Source: Ruminococcus sp. (GTDB lineage Bacteria; Bacillota_A; Clostridia; Oscillospirales; Ruminococcaceae). From it: a stretch of DNA of 64,000 nt. The translations under genes were made by a program, and so were the position numbers. The stretch spans positions 16,672 to 80,671 of the forward strand of contig NZ_JAIKXF010000087.1 of assembly GCF_024684275.1 (NCBI RefSeq). The letters are read 5' to 3'. Position 1 is the stretch's first letter, and each line of letters begins with the position of its first letter. The notes below the pieces were generated by a model. It was not told the origin of the DNA. It saw only the letters and a list, made by a program, of their open reading frames with translations, and did not search any database. Shown piece after piece: positions 16,110 to 25,484 of this stretch.

Positions 16110-18017
16110 TCAGTCCTCGCGGAGCTTTTTGCGCTTGACCTTGTTTTCGTACATACGAGTATCAGCTATTTTGATATATTTATCCAGAGGCTCGTTCTCA
16201 TCGGGCACCTCACAGAAGCAGCCGAGGCTGACTCCCACGGTATAGCTCTTTTTCGCAGAGGCATTATATCTTGTAAGGTAGTCGTAAATATACCTGTAAT
16301 GCTCCTGTATCCTATCGGGGGTATAGTTTCCGCAGCCTATGATCGCAAATTCGTCGCCGCCTGTACGTGCGCAGACCTCGTTCAGCTCACATGAGGTATT
16401 AAGGGCATTCGCCACAGCCGTAATAGCTGTGTCACCCTCTATATGACCGTAATTATCGTTTATCATTTTGAGCCTGTCAAGGTCAGCGATAATGATAAAG
16501 AGCTGTTTCTTCTCCTGACAAGCCTTGCGGAATATTCCCTCCGCCATACGGTTAAAGCCATGACGGTTATAGATACCCGTAAGGGTGTCACGGATAGAGC
16601 TCATAAAAATACGCTGATTTATGCTGAGAAGCTTTGTGCGGACGCGGAGGAACTCCAGCGCAACGCTGATATTCCTGTTCCAGAGAGCAAAAACATTGCT
16701 TGCCGCACAGCGTATATCACTGAATCTGAATACCGAGTAGCCGAAGCACCTGTCCATAAAGTGAACGGGCAGCAGGAAATATGTAGACGGCTCACTGCAG
16801 TATTCGTCGATAAAATGGGGCAGTATATCATTTGAGCGGAAGCTTCTGCTGCCGAACTCCGTCCTTGTTCTGGTATAGACCATTCTTGCCTCCATTAAGG
16901 CGGCATAGCCGTCACGGACGTAATCCTTCTCATCGCCCTCGATGTTGTCCCAGTTCTTATTGAGGCAGAGCATATATGTATCCAATCCGTTTATGACGTA
17001 AACAAAACCGTTGAGCTTATGGAGAAGTCCGTCGAGGTTTTCTTCCTCCATAAGGCTTTCCAGCATACCGCTCTTTCTGAAGTAGTTCTCGTATCTTTCC
17101 ACACGGTTGTGATACTCATCACGGGTAGAAACGCTGTGATATGTAGCGCTTCCGCAGCCGCAGGAACGTGCAAAAAGCAGTCTTCCGTGAGCAAGTGTCT
17201 CAACAGGCTCAGCGGTAATGCCGGTTATCTTCTTGTGGAGCATACATACTGCTCTTGCGCCCATGCGCTCGTTCTCGGGGAGCACTGTTGATATGGACGG
17301 GATATTCAGTATAGCGTCGTTAGTGCCATCATAGCCGGATATTCTTATATCATCGGGGATATTGACTCCGCCCTTGACGAGAGCGCCTGCAAGGTATCTT
17401 GCCATAGTGTCGTTAGCGCAGACGACCGCTTCGGGCATTTCTCTTTTCCCGTCTATGAATTCCTTAGCCAGTCTCTGCGAAACTATTTTCCAGAAATCGC
17501 CGTAGACTATATCTTCCTCGCGCACCTCAAGACCGTGCTTTTCCATAGAGTTTCTATAGCCCGCAAGTCTTGTTTCCGCAGGCTTGCTGCCCTCGGGACC
17601 TGTAAGGCACATTATCCTGCTGCACCCGTGTACCTCGATAAAGTGGTCGGTCATGTGCTCGAACAGAGCAGAATCCTCGGCATAGACGCTTTCACAGAAA
17701 TCAAAGTCATGGTCAAGTGCCACAACAGGTATGCTCCATTGAGAAAACACCTTGACGAACTTGTCAATAAGGTTCTGGCTGGCGAGATTTCCTGCCATAA
17801 GCACCACGCCGTCAATGATATTCTTCTTTACAAGGGTGAAGATATTCTCCTCTCCCTGCTGGATAAGGTTGCCGCTGTCAAGATTGAAAGCCATGAGGAA
17901 GGTCAGGACGTCATAGCCCAGCGCCCTGCACTGCTCAGAAATGCCCACAAAAATGCGGTTCATATAGTCGTTGAACACATCAGCAGCAATGACCGCTATG
18001 GTTTTTTTCTTTTTCAC
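16110..18017 (-). CDS. Cytoplasmic LacI-like sensor domain fused to GGDEF diguanylate cyclase
   Basis: This 635-residue protein starts with a periplasmic-binding-protein/LacI-type sugar-sensor domain (about 1-285: IAVIAADVFNDYMNRIF, CANDTMARYLAGALV, ISGYDGTNDAI) that lacks the LacI helix-turn-helix. A middle region follows (about 300-460), then a GGDEF domain (about 470-635) with intact GGDEF at 553-557. No signal peptide or membrane segment is seen, so a cytoplasmic ligand, perhaps a sugar, may control c-di-GMP synthesis. No RxxD inhibitory site lies upstream of GGDEF. I choose the GTG at 18017 because GGAGGT lies 7 bases upstream; the open frame continues 11 codons further without one. The sensor and middle regions are shared with the 29106-31271 product. 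Confidence 0.88.
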   Translation of the reverse strand: MKKKKTIAVIAADVFNDYMNRIFVGISEQCRALGYDVLTFLMAFNLDSGNLIQQGEENIFTLVKKNIIDGVVLMAGNLASQNLIDKFVKVFSQWSIPVVALDHDFDFCESVYAEDSALFEHMTDHFIEVHGCSRIMCLTGPEGSKPAETRLAGYRNSMEKHGLEVREEDIVYGDFWKIVSQRLAKEFIDGKREMPEAVVCANDTMARYLAGALVKGGVNIPDDIRISGYDGTNDAILNIPSISTVLPENERMGARAVCMLHKKITGITAEPVETLAHGRLLFARSCGCGSATYHSVSTRDEYHNRVERYENYFRKSGMLESLMEEENLDGLLHKLNGFVYVINGLDTYMLCLNKNWDNIEGDEKDYVRDGYAALMEARMVYTRTRTEFGSRSFRSNDILPHFIDEYCSEPSTYFLLPVHFMDRCFGYSVFRFSDIRCAASNVFALWNRNISVALEFLRVRTKLLSINQRIFMSSIRDTLTGIYNRHGFNRMAEGIFRKACQEKKQLFIIIADLDRLKMINDNYGHIEGDTAITAVANALNTSCELNEVCARTGGDEFAIIGCGNYTPDRIQEHYRYIYDYLTRYNASAKKSYTVGVSLGCFCEVPDENEPLDKYIKIADTRMYENKVKRKKLRED

Positions 18018-18058
18018 AGTGCGCACCTCCCTCTGAAAACATATAATCATGTATTATA

Positions 18059-18087
18059 ATTATACATCAAAAAACGTGACATTGCAA
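18059..18087 (-). promoter_or_regulatory. Promoter of the sensor-GGDEF gene
   Basis: Minus-strand TTGCAA (18082-18087), 17-base spacer, TATAAT (18059-18064), about 40 bases before the GTG. Confidence 0.75.
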
Positions 18088-18152
18088 TAACTTTTTATTA
18101 TTTATGCTAAAAATCATAAAAATCACGTCTTTCAGGTGTAAAAAAAGCTGTT

Positions 18153-18896
18153 TCAGAGAAGTGATTTATAGAAATCCAGCGTTCCGAAGCCACGCTCAAG
18201 ATGAGTCAGCGCATAGGACTCTGCCAGCGCCGAAAGTCTCTGCTGAGTTCCCTCGGACACACGGAAGCTGAAAAGTCTGCCCATATCCGCAAGCACTATA
18301 TGGCGGACTGCGCTGAGCACAGGCAGCTTTATTTTCATAAAGTCGTCGGCTGTCTCGCTCTCAAAGCAGTCTGTACAGAAAAATCCGCCGTCGCAGATAC
18401 AAAAAAAGAGCTCATCAGGTTCAAAAACTCCGCAGCCCCTGCAAGCCACTATATCAGGCATATAGCCTGTTTCTGACATAAGGCGGAGCTCGAACACGGC
18501 TTTGAGGAAGGCTTCATCGCGCTCACCGCTCTCCAGATAGTGGAGGCAATTCAGCATGAGCCGCAGTATATCCCCGTTCTGAGTCTCAGGTCTTATGCAG
18601 AAGCGAAGGACCTCTGCAAAATAAGAGGCAAGAGATATCTTGGTAAGAGACTGACGAAGTCCGTAAAAAATATGTATCGGTTCTGCACTGTTGAGGTACA
18701 TATAGCTGCCCCTTTTGTCTATGCAGAACCGAGAATACGCCAGAAGCTGAGTAGAGCTGCCCGATCTTCCGTTTATTTTCCTTGCGCCTTTCACGGAAAC
18801 CTCGATAACTCCGCTCTCTTTGGTGAGTATATCAATAAATTTGTCCTGTTCTCCGACAGAACGCTCTTTAAGGACGATGCCTTCAACAGTAGTCAT
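18153..18896 (-). CDS. recO: DNA repair protein RecO
   Basis: This 247-residue RecO has an N-terminal OB fold (EGIVLKERSVGEQDKFIDIL) and a helical C-terminal part. A zinc-binding cysteine set is formed by C152, C155, C174 and C177 (CRGCG...CTDC). RecO loads RecA onto SSB-coated DNA together with RecR in recombination repair. It overlaps the end of the small yqzL gene by 14 bases and is followed by no further gene in its operon. Confidence 0.93.
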   Translation of the reverse strand: MTTVEGIVLKERSVGEQDKFIDILTKESGVIEVSVKGARKINGRSGSSTQLLAYSRFCIDKRGSYMYLNSAEPIHIFYGLRQSLTKISLASYFAEVLRFCIRPETQNGDILRLMLNCLHYLESGERDEAFLKAVFELRLMSETGYMPDIVACRGCGVFEPDELFFCICDGGFFCTDCFESETADDFMKIKLPVLSAVRHIVLADMGRLFSFRVSEGTQQRLSALAESYALTHLERGFGTLDFYKSLL

Positions 18897-18984
18897 GGTT
18901 ATCTTCCTTATATGCCGAATACAGAAGATAGTCCGCTATCCAGCCGCTTTCGGCGAAATTATTCCATAAAATGTCTTCATTCAT
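18883..18984 (-). CDS. yqzL: YqzL-like small protein
   Basis: This 33-codon gene reads MNEDILWNNFAESGWIADYL and ends NHDYC. It matches the short YqzL family (start, then W-x-x-F-x-x-[ST]G-x-x-x-x-YL) found between era and recO in Bacillus and relatives; its position here is the same. GGAGA lies 7 bases before the ATG, and the stop overlaps the recO start. YqzL function is unknown. Confidence 0.8.
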   Translation of the reverse strand: MNEDILWNNFAESGWIADYLLYSAYKEDNHDYC

Positions 18985-19062
18985 AAAAAGTCTCCGCAGA
19001 TAAGATACGAGCCATAGCTCTGAAAATATCATCTGCGGAAAGCCTGTTATTATTTGCGGTAA

Positions 19063-19956
19063 TTATTTCTCTGAAAGTCCGAAGCTTCTGATGAGGTTCT
19101 CCCTGTTGCGCCAGTCTTCCTTCACCTTTACCCAGCATTTGAGGTTGACCTTTATCTGGAAGAAGTCCTCCAGCTCTATTCTTGCGGCTGTGGAAGCCTT
19201 TTTCAGCATAGCTCCGCCCTTGCCGATGACGATGCCCTTATGGGACTCCTTCTCGCAGTAGATAACAGCGGATATATCAAGGATATCCTTGTCCTCGCGC
19301 TCGCTCATCTGCTCAACGCCGACAGCTATGCCGTGAGGCACCTCGTCGCTGAGGAGCATAAGGAGCTTTTCACGTATCATCTCTGCCGCCAGCACCTTTT
19401 CGGGCTGGTCTGTTATCATATCCCCGGGGAAGAAGTGAACAGACTCCTCAGAAAGGGCGATTATCTCGTCGATAACGATGTCAACTCCGCTGTTTTCAGT
19501 AACGCTGACGGGAACTACCGCCTGAAACTTGATTTTTGACGTAAGCTCAGCGATAACGGGAGCAAGCTCGTCCTTGCTTTTCAGCAGGTCTATCTTGTTG
19601 AGCACAAGTATCACGGGCATTTTTGAGCTGTTCATAGACTTCAGCAGGTTCAGCTCCTGCTCGTTTATCTTCTTGGTGCAGTCCATGACAAACACTACCG
19701 CATCGATGTCGCTTACTGACTCCCTGACGGTATTGAGCATATGCTCGCTGAGCTTGTTCACGGGCTTATGTAACCCGGGGGTATCGAAGAATACCAGCTG
19801 AACGTCATCTATATTTCTGATACCCGTTATGCGCGTACGGGTAGTCTGGGGCTTGTTGCTGACAGAAGCTATCTTCTCGCCCACTATAGCGTTGAGGAGA
19901 GAGGATTTGCCTGCATTTGTACGTCCTGCGATAGTAACGAAAGCCGTTCTTGACAT
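19063..19956 (-). CDS. era: GTPase Era
   Basis: This 297-residue protein has the G1 loop GRTNAGKSS (11-19), G3 DTPGLHKP, G4 NKID, and a C-terminal KH domain (VIGKGGAMLKK ... CWVKVKEDWRN). Era binds 16S rRNA near its 3' end and assists 30S subunit assembly. Its ATG overlaps the ybeY stop by one base (TGATG), so the two are coupled. Confidence 0.97.
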   Translation of the reverse strand: MSRTAFVTIAGRTNAGKSSLLNAIVGEKIASVSNKPQTTRTRITGIRNIDDVQLVFFDTPGLHKPVNKLSEHMLNTVRESVSDIDAVVFVMDCTKKINEQELNLLKSMNSSKMPVILVLNKIDLLKSKDELAPVIAELTSKIKFQAVVPVSVTENSGVDIVIDEIIALSEESVHFFPGDMITDQPEKVLAAEMIREKLLMLLSDEVPHGIAVGVEQMSEREDKDILDISAVIYCEKESHKGIVIGKGGAMLKKASTAARIELEDFFQIKVNLKCWVKVKEDWRNRENLIRSFGLSEK

Positions 19957-20468
19957 CAGTTGTTTTCTCCGTTGACGATAAATGTGGCATCTCTTGAGAT
20001 ACCGAGCTTTTCAAGCACGGATTCTTCCTTTTCGCGCATGATGCGCTGGTCGAGCTGGCTTGTCTCGTGGTCATAGCCCAGCAGGTGGAGCATTGAATGA
20101 ACAGTAAGGAAGCCCACCTCTCTCTCAAGTGAGTGGCCGAAATTCTGAGCCTGCTTTACGGCAGTTTCCAGTGAGATAACAACATCTCCCAGCTGAACAG
20201 CGCCTGTCTCGGGATTTATCTCAACAGTGCCGTCCTCGCTTGTGAGCGGAAACGAGAGAACGTCTGTAACAGCGTCCTTATTTCTGTATATCTTATTGAG
20301 ATTCTTTATCTCGTTGTTGCTTACGAAGGAAACGCTCACCTCAGCGTCCTTTCCGAAATTCTCTGTAGTAAGTACTGCCTGACAGCATCTTCTGATAAGA
20401 AGTCTGATACCTACAGGCACCTTCACCTCTGTCTGATTGTTCTTAACATAAACCTTTAACTTAGCCAT
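19956..20468 (-). CDS. ybeY: Endoribonuclease YbeY
   Basis: This 170-residue metal-dependent RNase is involved in 16S rRNA maturation and ribosome quality control. The zinc site H-x3-H-x5-H is at His124, His128 and His134 (VHSMLHLLGYDHE). I start at MAKLKVYVKNN (20468), which overlaps the phoH stop by 8 bases. The open frame goes 11 codons further, but those lie inside phoH and lack a ribosome site. Confidence 0.95.
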   Translation of the reverse strand: MAKLKVYVKNNQTEVKVPVGIRLLIRRCCQAVLTTENFGKDAEVSVSFVSNNEIKNLNKIYRNKDAVTDVLSFPLTSEDGTVEINPETGAVQLGDVVISLETAVKQAQNFGHSLEREVGFLTVHSMLHLLGYDHETSQLDQRIMREKEESVLEKLGISRDATFIVNGENN

Positions 20469-21429
20469 GATAATTCTTTCTCCCTTCATTGTATTTTTCA
20501 TAAGCCTTGATGATATCCTGTACTAATCTGTGGCGTACAACGTCTTTCTCGGTAAAGCGGTGTATTTCGATATCATCTATTCCCCTGAGCACCTTAATGG
20601 CTTCAACAAGTCCCGATTTTTTCGTATCAGGCAGGTCTATCTGTGTGATATCACCTGTGATGACCATTCTGCTCTCGTTTCCCAGTCGTGTGAGAAACAT
20701 CTTGATCTGCTCGGAGGTAGTGTTCTGTGCCTCATCAAGGATAATGAAAGCCTCATCGAGAGTACGTCCGCGCATATAAGCCAGCGGAGCCACCTCGATT
20801 ATCCCCTTTTCCATGTATCGGGCAAAGCTCTCTGCTCCGAACATATCGAAAAGCGCGTCGTAGAGCGGACGAAGATAAGGATCCACCTTATCCTGCAGGT
20901 CGCCGGGAAGGAAGCCCAGCTTCTCACCTGCTTCAACGGCAGGACGGGTAAGAATGATCTTTTTTATCTTGTGCTCGCGGAACGCCTTTACAGCCATAGC
21001 CACAGCAAGATAGGTCTTGCCAGTACCCGCAGGACCTATTCCCAGGACTATGGTATTGTTCTTTATAGCGTCGGTATAGCGTTTCTGACCGACGGTTCGC
21101 GGACGGAGTATCTTTCCCGAGGCTGTAGCGCATATGCCGTCGCCGCCGAGCTCCTGAAGCTCCTGCTCTACGCCGTCAGCCACCATAGAGGTGACATAGC
21201 GGACGGTCTGCTCATTGACCGAGCTGCCGCTGCCTGCTATCCTCATAAGAGCCCTCAGCGCCTTTTCGGCGCCCTCGGTATCGCCGTCGCCGATTATTTT
21301 AATGCCTCCGTCCCTGCTTACGACGGTAACATTGAAATCCTTCTGGATACCGCTGATATTGCCGTCAAGCTGTCCGAATAAAGCGGAGAGCTGTTCGGGG
21401 CTGTCAGCGGGTACAAATTTTTCCGACAT
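20461..21429 (-). CDS. phoH: PhoH-family ATPase
   Basis: This 322-residue protein has an N-terminal KH-like region and an ATPase domain with Walker A GPAGTGKT (132-139), Walker B FIILDEAQNTT and the sensor ITGDITQIDLP. It is the usual partner of ybeY in bacteria and probably acts in RNA metabolism. It lies between the CYTH gene and ybeY on the same strand. Confidence 0.94.
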   Translation of the reverse strand: MSEKFVPADSPEQLSALFGQLDGNISGIQKDFNVTVVSRDGGIKIIGDGDTEGAEKALRALMRIAGSGSSVNEQTVRYVTSMVADGVEQELQELGGDGICATASGKILRPRTVGQKRYTDAIKNNTIVLGIGPAGTGKTYLAVAMAVKAFREHKIKKIILTRPAVEAGEKLGFLPGDLQDKVDPYLRPLYDALFDMFGAESFARYMEKGIIEVAPLAYMRGRTLDEAFIILDEAQNTTSEQIKMFLTRLGNESRMVITGDITQIDLPDTKKSGLVEAIKVLRGIDDIEIHRFTEKDVVRHRLVQDIIKAYEKYNEGRKNYHG

Positions 21430-21434
21430 TGAAT

Positions 21435-21947
21435 CTATTCTCCAATCTGCTGTTTGGGAAATGCCCCTGCTGCTGCAAGAGCCGCATTGGAGTAACGCGG
21501 ATCATCGGATACTTCCTTGATAACTCTGACTCTGTCGGGGAAATCAATAGCCTGCTCGGGAGAGCTGAGCTCAAGCTCCATAATAGCCAGCTTATCCGAA
21601 AAGGGATACTTATCCATTTCAAAGAGCTGTCCCTTATAGTCAAAACAGTAACGCACCTTTTCCACAGAAGGGCAGTCAAAGCGGCGCTCTCTGAGAAGCT
21701 GCTGATACCTTTCGCTGGTTATCTCGGATTCATTTTCCTCTCTTGTCACATGAGTAAGGAATATCTTTTCCGTGTAGGTATATCTGACACTGCCGTTTTC
21801 GTCAACAGACCTTACTCTCCGCTGAGAGCCGTTGCTGCCGCTTTTGAGATAGGTCTGGACTATAGCTATCCTTCGCTTTACATCCAGCAGTGAAACATCA
21901 GGGAATTCAACGAGGAATTTCCTCTCGATCTCATAATTCTTTCCCAT
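21435..21947 (-). CDS. CYTH domain protein (triphosphate tunnel enzyme)
   Basis: This 170-residue protein has the CYTH signature EIERKFLV at 6-13 and the alternating charged strands of a triphosphate tunnel (RRVRS, YTYTEK, ESEITSERYQQLL, EMDKYPF, IMELELSS). Members hydrolyse tripolyphosphate or thiamine triphosphate or cyclise ATP; the tripolyphosphatase role is most common in bacteria. I start at the ATG at 21947, which follows GGAGTGCTTTT. The gene ends 6 bases before phoH and probably shares its transcript. Confidence 0.88.
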   Translation of the reverse strand: MGKNYEIERKFLVEFPDVSLLDVKRRIAIVQTYLKSGSNGSQRRVRSVDENGSVRYTYTEKIFLTHVTREENESEITSERYQQLLRERRFDCPSVEKVRYCFDYKGQLFEMDKYPFSDKLAIMELELSSPEQAIDFPDRVRVIKEVSDDPRYSNAALAAAGAFPKQQIGE

Positions 21948-22097
21948 AAAAGCACTCCAAAACAATGAATTTTTCGCTGAGATCTTTCAACATTTTTATT
22001 ATACATCTTTTTTTGAATAATGTCAACAAAATTCTCGGAGTATTCTGTCAATATTGCTTAGTTTTACGAATTTGTCACAATCCTGTCACACACAGCT

Positions 22098-22844
22098 TCA
22101 AATATTTCCCAGCATAACGCCAAAGGGATCAAAGCCGCTGCTCTCAGCCTCAGGCAGCACAGCCTCTGCCACAGCGCTGCTATTGCCGTCACTAAGCGGA
22201 ATACCGACTGTCAGCACATCGTCCGAAAGCTCTGCAAATGCGCCTATATGCTCTGCGAAACCCATGCACACTTCACCGTAATGCGAATCAAAAATATCAG
22301 TCTGCCCCGCATGAGCTTCGTCCACAAATGTCCCCAAAGCCCTGACAGAAATGTTTAAAGTTTTCAACTTTTCTTCGCAGGACACCTCAAAGGCGTTTTT
22401 TCCGTCCTCTCCGCCCGAGGTAAGTCTCCTGACAAAGCTCAGCAGCAGAAACCGCAGAGTCTCTCTGTCAGTCCTGATATATGAAGGGCATACCTCTCCG
22501 ACCTTAACGGTACATCTGCCTTTTGAAGCCGCCTCGCAGCCTGACGCAAAGTCCCTGAGAAAGATGTCAGCCCGGATCGTACACATATCCTCATCGGTGA
22601 GTCTTTCCGCCGTCAGAGCCCTGCCAAGCTGAGCAGTGCGCATAAGGTCACGGCACGACGCCATTATGCCGTCGATGAGCCTTTTATCCTGCTTTGAGCG
22701 CTTTTTGTCTGCCGATTCGCGCAGGCTCTCACAGGAAGCCGCTATCCCGGATACAGAGCGCCTTATCACATTTTCTGTGCTGTTTATTAGCTCAGAAGCA
22801 AAGGAACTCATAAAAAACTCTGCAAGATCATTTTTATCGTCCAT
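22098..22844 (-). CDS. Unrecognised cytoplasmic protein, possible degenerate kinase-like
   Basis: This 248-residue, mostly helical and charged protein has no membrane segment. The N-terminal half (about 1-95) could form a two-helix dimer like that of sensor kinases. The second half includes TDRETLRFLLLSFVRRL, which faintly recalls the start of a histidine-kinase ATPase domain, but no phospho-accepting His context, N box or G box is seen. I cannot assign a function. The start at 22844 follows GGAGATATT. It lies upstream of the CYTH gene on the same strand and diverges from gap. Confidence 0.6.
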   Translation of the reverse strand: MDDKNDLAEFFMSSFASELINSTENVIRRSVSGIAASCESLRESADKKRSKQDKRLIDGIMASCRDLMRTAQLGRALTAERLTDEDMCTIRADIFLRDFASGCEAASKGRCTVKVGEVCPSYIRTDRETLRFLLLSFVRRLTSGGEDGKNAFEVSCEEKLKTLNISVRALGTFVDEAHAGQTDIFDSHYGEVCMGFAEHIGAFAELSDDVLTVGIPLSDGNSSAVAEAVLPEAESSGFDPFGVMLGNI

Positions 22845-23039
22845 AATATCTCCAGTCTCTCTGCAAATATGCAGAGACATAATATATGTATATATTATAC
22901 ACCATTTGAGTAAAAAAAGAAATAGTTACACAGAGGATTTTACACAGTAAAATGCTGACAAAATTTTTCGTTTCAACAGTGCCCGTTTTATACAATCTGT
23001 GATTTTATAGAAAATTCTGTTATTTTTTTATCGAACCAC

Positions 23040-23068
23040 TTGAAAAAATTTGCAAGTTGGAGTATAAT
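23040..23068 (+). promoter_or_regulatory. Promoter of gap
   Basis: TTGAAA (23040-23045), 17-base spacer, TATAAT (23063-23068). A strong AGGAGG (23087-23092) precedes the ATG at 23101. Confidence 0.85.
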
Positions 23069-23100
23069 TAATTCATACAAATTTTTAGGAGGTATATCCA

Positions 23101-24138
23101 ATGTCAGTTAAAGTTGCTATTAACGGTTTCGGCCGTATCGGTCGTCTTGCATTCAGACAGATGTTTGATGCTCCAGGTTATGAGGTAGTTGCTATCAACG
23201 ACCTTACAAAGCCTTCAATGCTCGCTCAGCTTCTCAAGTATGATACAGCTCAGGGCGGTTACTGCGGAAAGATCGGTGAGAATCTTCACACTGTTTCTGC
23301 AGACGATGAGAAGGGCACAATCACTGTAGACGGCAAGACACTTACAATCTACGCTAAGGCTAACGCTGCAGAGCTCCCTTGGGGCGAGATCGGCGTTGAC
23401 GTTGTTCTCGAGTGCACAGGTTTCTACTGCTCAAAGGACAAGTCACAGGCTCATATCGATGCAGGTGCTAAGAAGGTTGTTATCTCTGCTCCTGCAGGCA
23501 ACGATCTTCCTACAATCGTTTACAGCGTAAACGAGAAGACTCTCACAAAGGATGACAAGATCATCTCTGCTGCTTCATGCACAACAAACTGCCTCGCTCC
23601 TATGGCTAAGGCACTCAACGATTATGCTCCTATCCAGAGCGGTATCATGAGCACAATCCACGCTTACACAGGCGATCAGATGATCCTTGACGGTCCTCAC
23701 AGAAAGGGCGACTTCAGAAGAGCAAGAGCTGGTGCTGCTAACATCGTTCCTAACAGCACAGGTGCTGCTAAGGCTATCGGCCTTGTTATCCCTGAGCTCA
23801 ACGGCAAGCTCATCGGCAGCGCTCAGAGAGTTCCTGTTCCTACAGGTTCTACAACAATCCTCACAGCTGTTGTTAAGGGCAGCAACGTAACTAAGGAAGG
23901 CATCAACGCTGCTATGAAGGCTGCTGCTTCCGAGTCATTCGGTTACAACGAGGATCAGATCGTTTCTTCTGACGTTATCGGTATGAGATTCGGTTCACTC
24001 TTCGATGCTACACAGACAATGGTAGCTGAGATCGGTGACGGCCTCTACGAGGTACAGGTTGTTTCATGGTACGACAACGAGAATTCTTACACATCACAGA
24101 TGGTAAGAACTATCAAGTACTTTGCAGAGCTCGGCTAA
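23101..24138 (+). CDS. gap: Glyceraldehyde-3-phosphate dehydrogenase
   Basis: This 345-residue glycolytic enzyme oxidises and phosphorylates glyceraldehyde 3-phosphate. It has the NAD motif GFGRIG (9-14), Asp34 after the second strand (NAD rather than NADP preference), and the active-site Cys160 in SAASCTTNC. The codon choice is strongly biased (few synonymous codons per residue), unlike most neighbours, as expected of a very highly expressed gene. It has its own promoter and terminator, so it is monocistronic. Confidence 0.98.
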   Translation: MSVKVAINGFGRIGRLAFRQMFDAPGYEVVAINDLTKPSMLAQLLKYDTAQGGYCGKIGENLHTVSADDEKGTITVDGKTLTIYAKANAAELPWGEIGVDVVLECTGFYCSKDKSQAHIDAGAKKVVISAPAGNDLPTIVYSVNEKTLTKDDKIISAASCTTNCLAPMAKALNDYAPIQSGIMSTIHAYTGDQMILDGPHRKGDFRRARAGAANIVPNSTGAAKAIGLVIPELNGKLIGSAQRVPVPTGSTTILTAVVKGSNVTKEGINAAMKAAASESFGYNEDQIVSSDVIGMRFGSLFDATQTMVAEIGDGLYEVQVVSWYDNENSYTSQMVRTIKYFAELG

Positions 24139-24161
24139 TAGCTGATATATATGCAACATTC

Positions 24162-24192
24162 AAGGGCACTCTTTATGAGTGCCCTTTTTATT
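24162..24192 (+). terminator. Terminator of gap
   Basis: AAGGGCACTC-TTTAT-GAGTGCCCTT followed by TTTATTT. Confidence 0.92.
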
Positions 24193-24293
24193 TATAATGC
24201 ATTGAGAGCATGGCGCTGTTTATTATCCCTCGCGGCTAAAACTACCCACACAAATAAATCCATGCGCGGAGTCAGGGTGCAGCGGCTCGCTGC

Positions 24294-24322
24294 TTGCAAT
24301 ACTGCGCAGGTTGTGGTATAAT
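24294..24322 (+). promoter_or_regulatory. Promoter of the phospholipase C-like gene
   Basis: TTGCAA (24294-24299), 17-base spacer, TATAAT (24317-24322). The predicted start of transcription (about 24329) lies right at an upstream in-frame ATG at 24331, which supports the later ATG as the true start. Confidence 0.75.
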
Positions 24323-24378
24323 TAAAGACAATGAACAGACAAAACGTTTACATTCCTGACCGACACAAGGAGTCTGAT

Positions 24379-25413
24379 ATGTACAATAAATGGAAAAAAG
24401 CCGCTGCGGAGCTGAGACGCCTTGCAGACAGCTATACGGCAGAAAAGCTCCTGCCGCCCACCGAAATACATCAGGAAATACTAATACGCGCACTGAAACT
24501 GCTGGGTGAGGTCTCCCATGAAGCCGAAGCCCTCATACGCCAGTATCTCGGCATTATGCTGCCATACACCATAATCGCAGACCAGAAGGGTGACCGCGAA
24601 AACGGCGCAGGCAGGCATTATTACTGCGGCTGTGACACAAACGGAACTATAAAAAAGCCCGTCCGCGGCTACCTCAGAAACGGCAAGGACCTCTTCGCAA
24701 AAAGTGCCCGTACTATGTTCGAGGAGGACTACACAATGGCGCTGACTATGTACTGCGGCGGCTTTGTCAAGCAGGGTGCAGTTTACCTTGCCCGTGCTGT
24801 GCATATGCTTTCGGATATGTGCTGTCTGCCCCACGCCGCAAAGATGACCTATTTTTCAAGCAAGCGCATTATCCATATAAATTACGAGGAGCTTGCCCGT
24901 GCTATGTATCCCGAGTTCGTACCCGAACAGCACATCGGTTATGAACAGCTCCGCCGATTCGCCATGAGAAGCAGCTTTACAGCTGCACTGAACAGGAACG
25001 CCGCTGCAATTTGCAGAGAGATACCGGAGCTATTCACCTCTCCCGAGGCAGAGATAAAAAAACGGCTTTACGATACCGAGTCCGCAGTTGCCGCACTGCT
25101 GTACCGCTTTTACCGTGACACAAGGGTTGACGCCATTCACGGTCACTATATCGCAGACGGTATGACCTGCCGTCCCTTCGGCGACTTCCCTCCCCTTGAG
25201 GTCAGGGTAACCGAAAGAGGTATCACCTTTGAGCATGAAGGAACTCCGGTAAACACCCGTCTCGGCAGCATTTTCAGAGCCGCCCACCGCTTTGAGGGAC
25301 GTTTCAGTCTTACTTCTGTGAACTGCACCGACGGACTCGTACTGTCACACAAAAGCCGAGAGCTCGTAAGCTTTGACCCCCGTGATATGGAGCAGTTGTT
25401 TACTATATTATAA
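24379..25413 (+). CDS. Zinc-dependent phospholipase C-like protein
   Basis: This 344-residue protein has no signal peptide. The block VHMLSDMCCLPHAAK has the H-x3-D-x5-H pattern (His142, Asp146, His152) of the zinc phospholipase C/P1-nuclease fold, whose helix binds catalytic zinc. GRHYYCG at 79-85 and other His residues (GHY near 265) could supply more ligands. The C-terminal region (about 275-344) is beta-rich. I start at 24379 because AGGAG lies 6 bases upstream. The lack of an export signal is unusual for a phospholipase C, so it may act inside the cell or on a different phosphodiester. Confidence 0.6.
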   Translation: MYNKWKKAAAELRRLADSYTAEKLLPPTEIHQEILIRALKLLGEVSHEAEALIRQYLGIMLPYTIIADQKGDRENGAGRHYYCGCDTNGTIKKPVRGYLRNGKDLFAKSARTMFEEDYTMALTMYCGGFVKQGAVYLARAVHMLSDMCCLPHAAKMTYFSSKRIIHINYEELARAMYPEFVPEQHIGYEQLRRFAMRSSFTAALNRNAAAICREIPELFTSPEAEIKKRLYDTESAVAALLYRFYRDTRVDAIHGHYIADGMTCRPFGDFPPLEVRVTERGITFEHEGTPVNTRLGSIFRAAHRFEGRFSLTSVNCTDGLVLSHKSRELVSFDPRDMEQLFTIL

Positions 25414-25426
25414 AATTATAAACAAA

Positions 25427-25468
25427 TAAAAAAGCAGCCTGTGATCACCTTTCACTCGGCTGCTTTTT
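25427..25468. terminator. Bidirectional terminator
   Basis: AAAAAGCAGCC and GGCTGCTTTTT enclose an 18-base loop between two convergent genes. Confidence 0.82.
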
Positions 25469-25484
25469 GCATTTATTTCCTGAT

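Noticed and set aside
24331..24378. Earlier ATG for the phospholipase C-like gene
   Set aside because: It would lie at the predicted transcription start with no ribosome site; the ATG at 24379 has AGGAG at good spacing.
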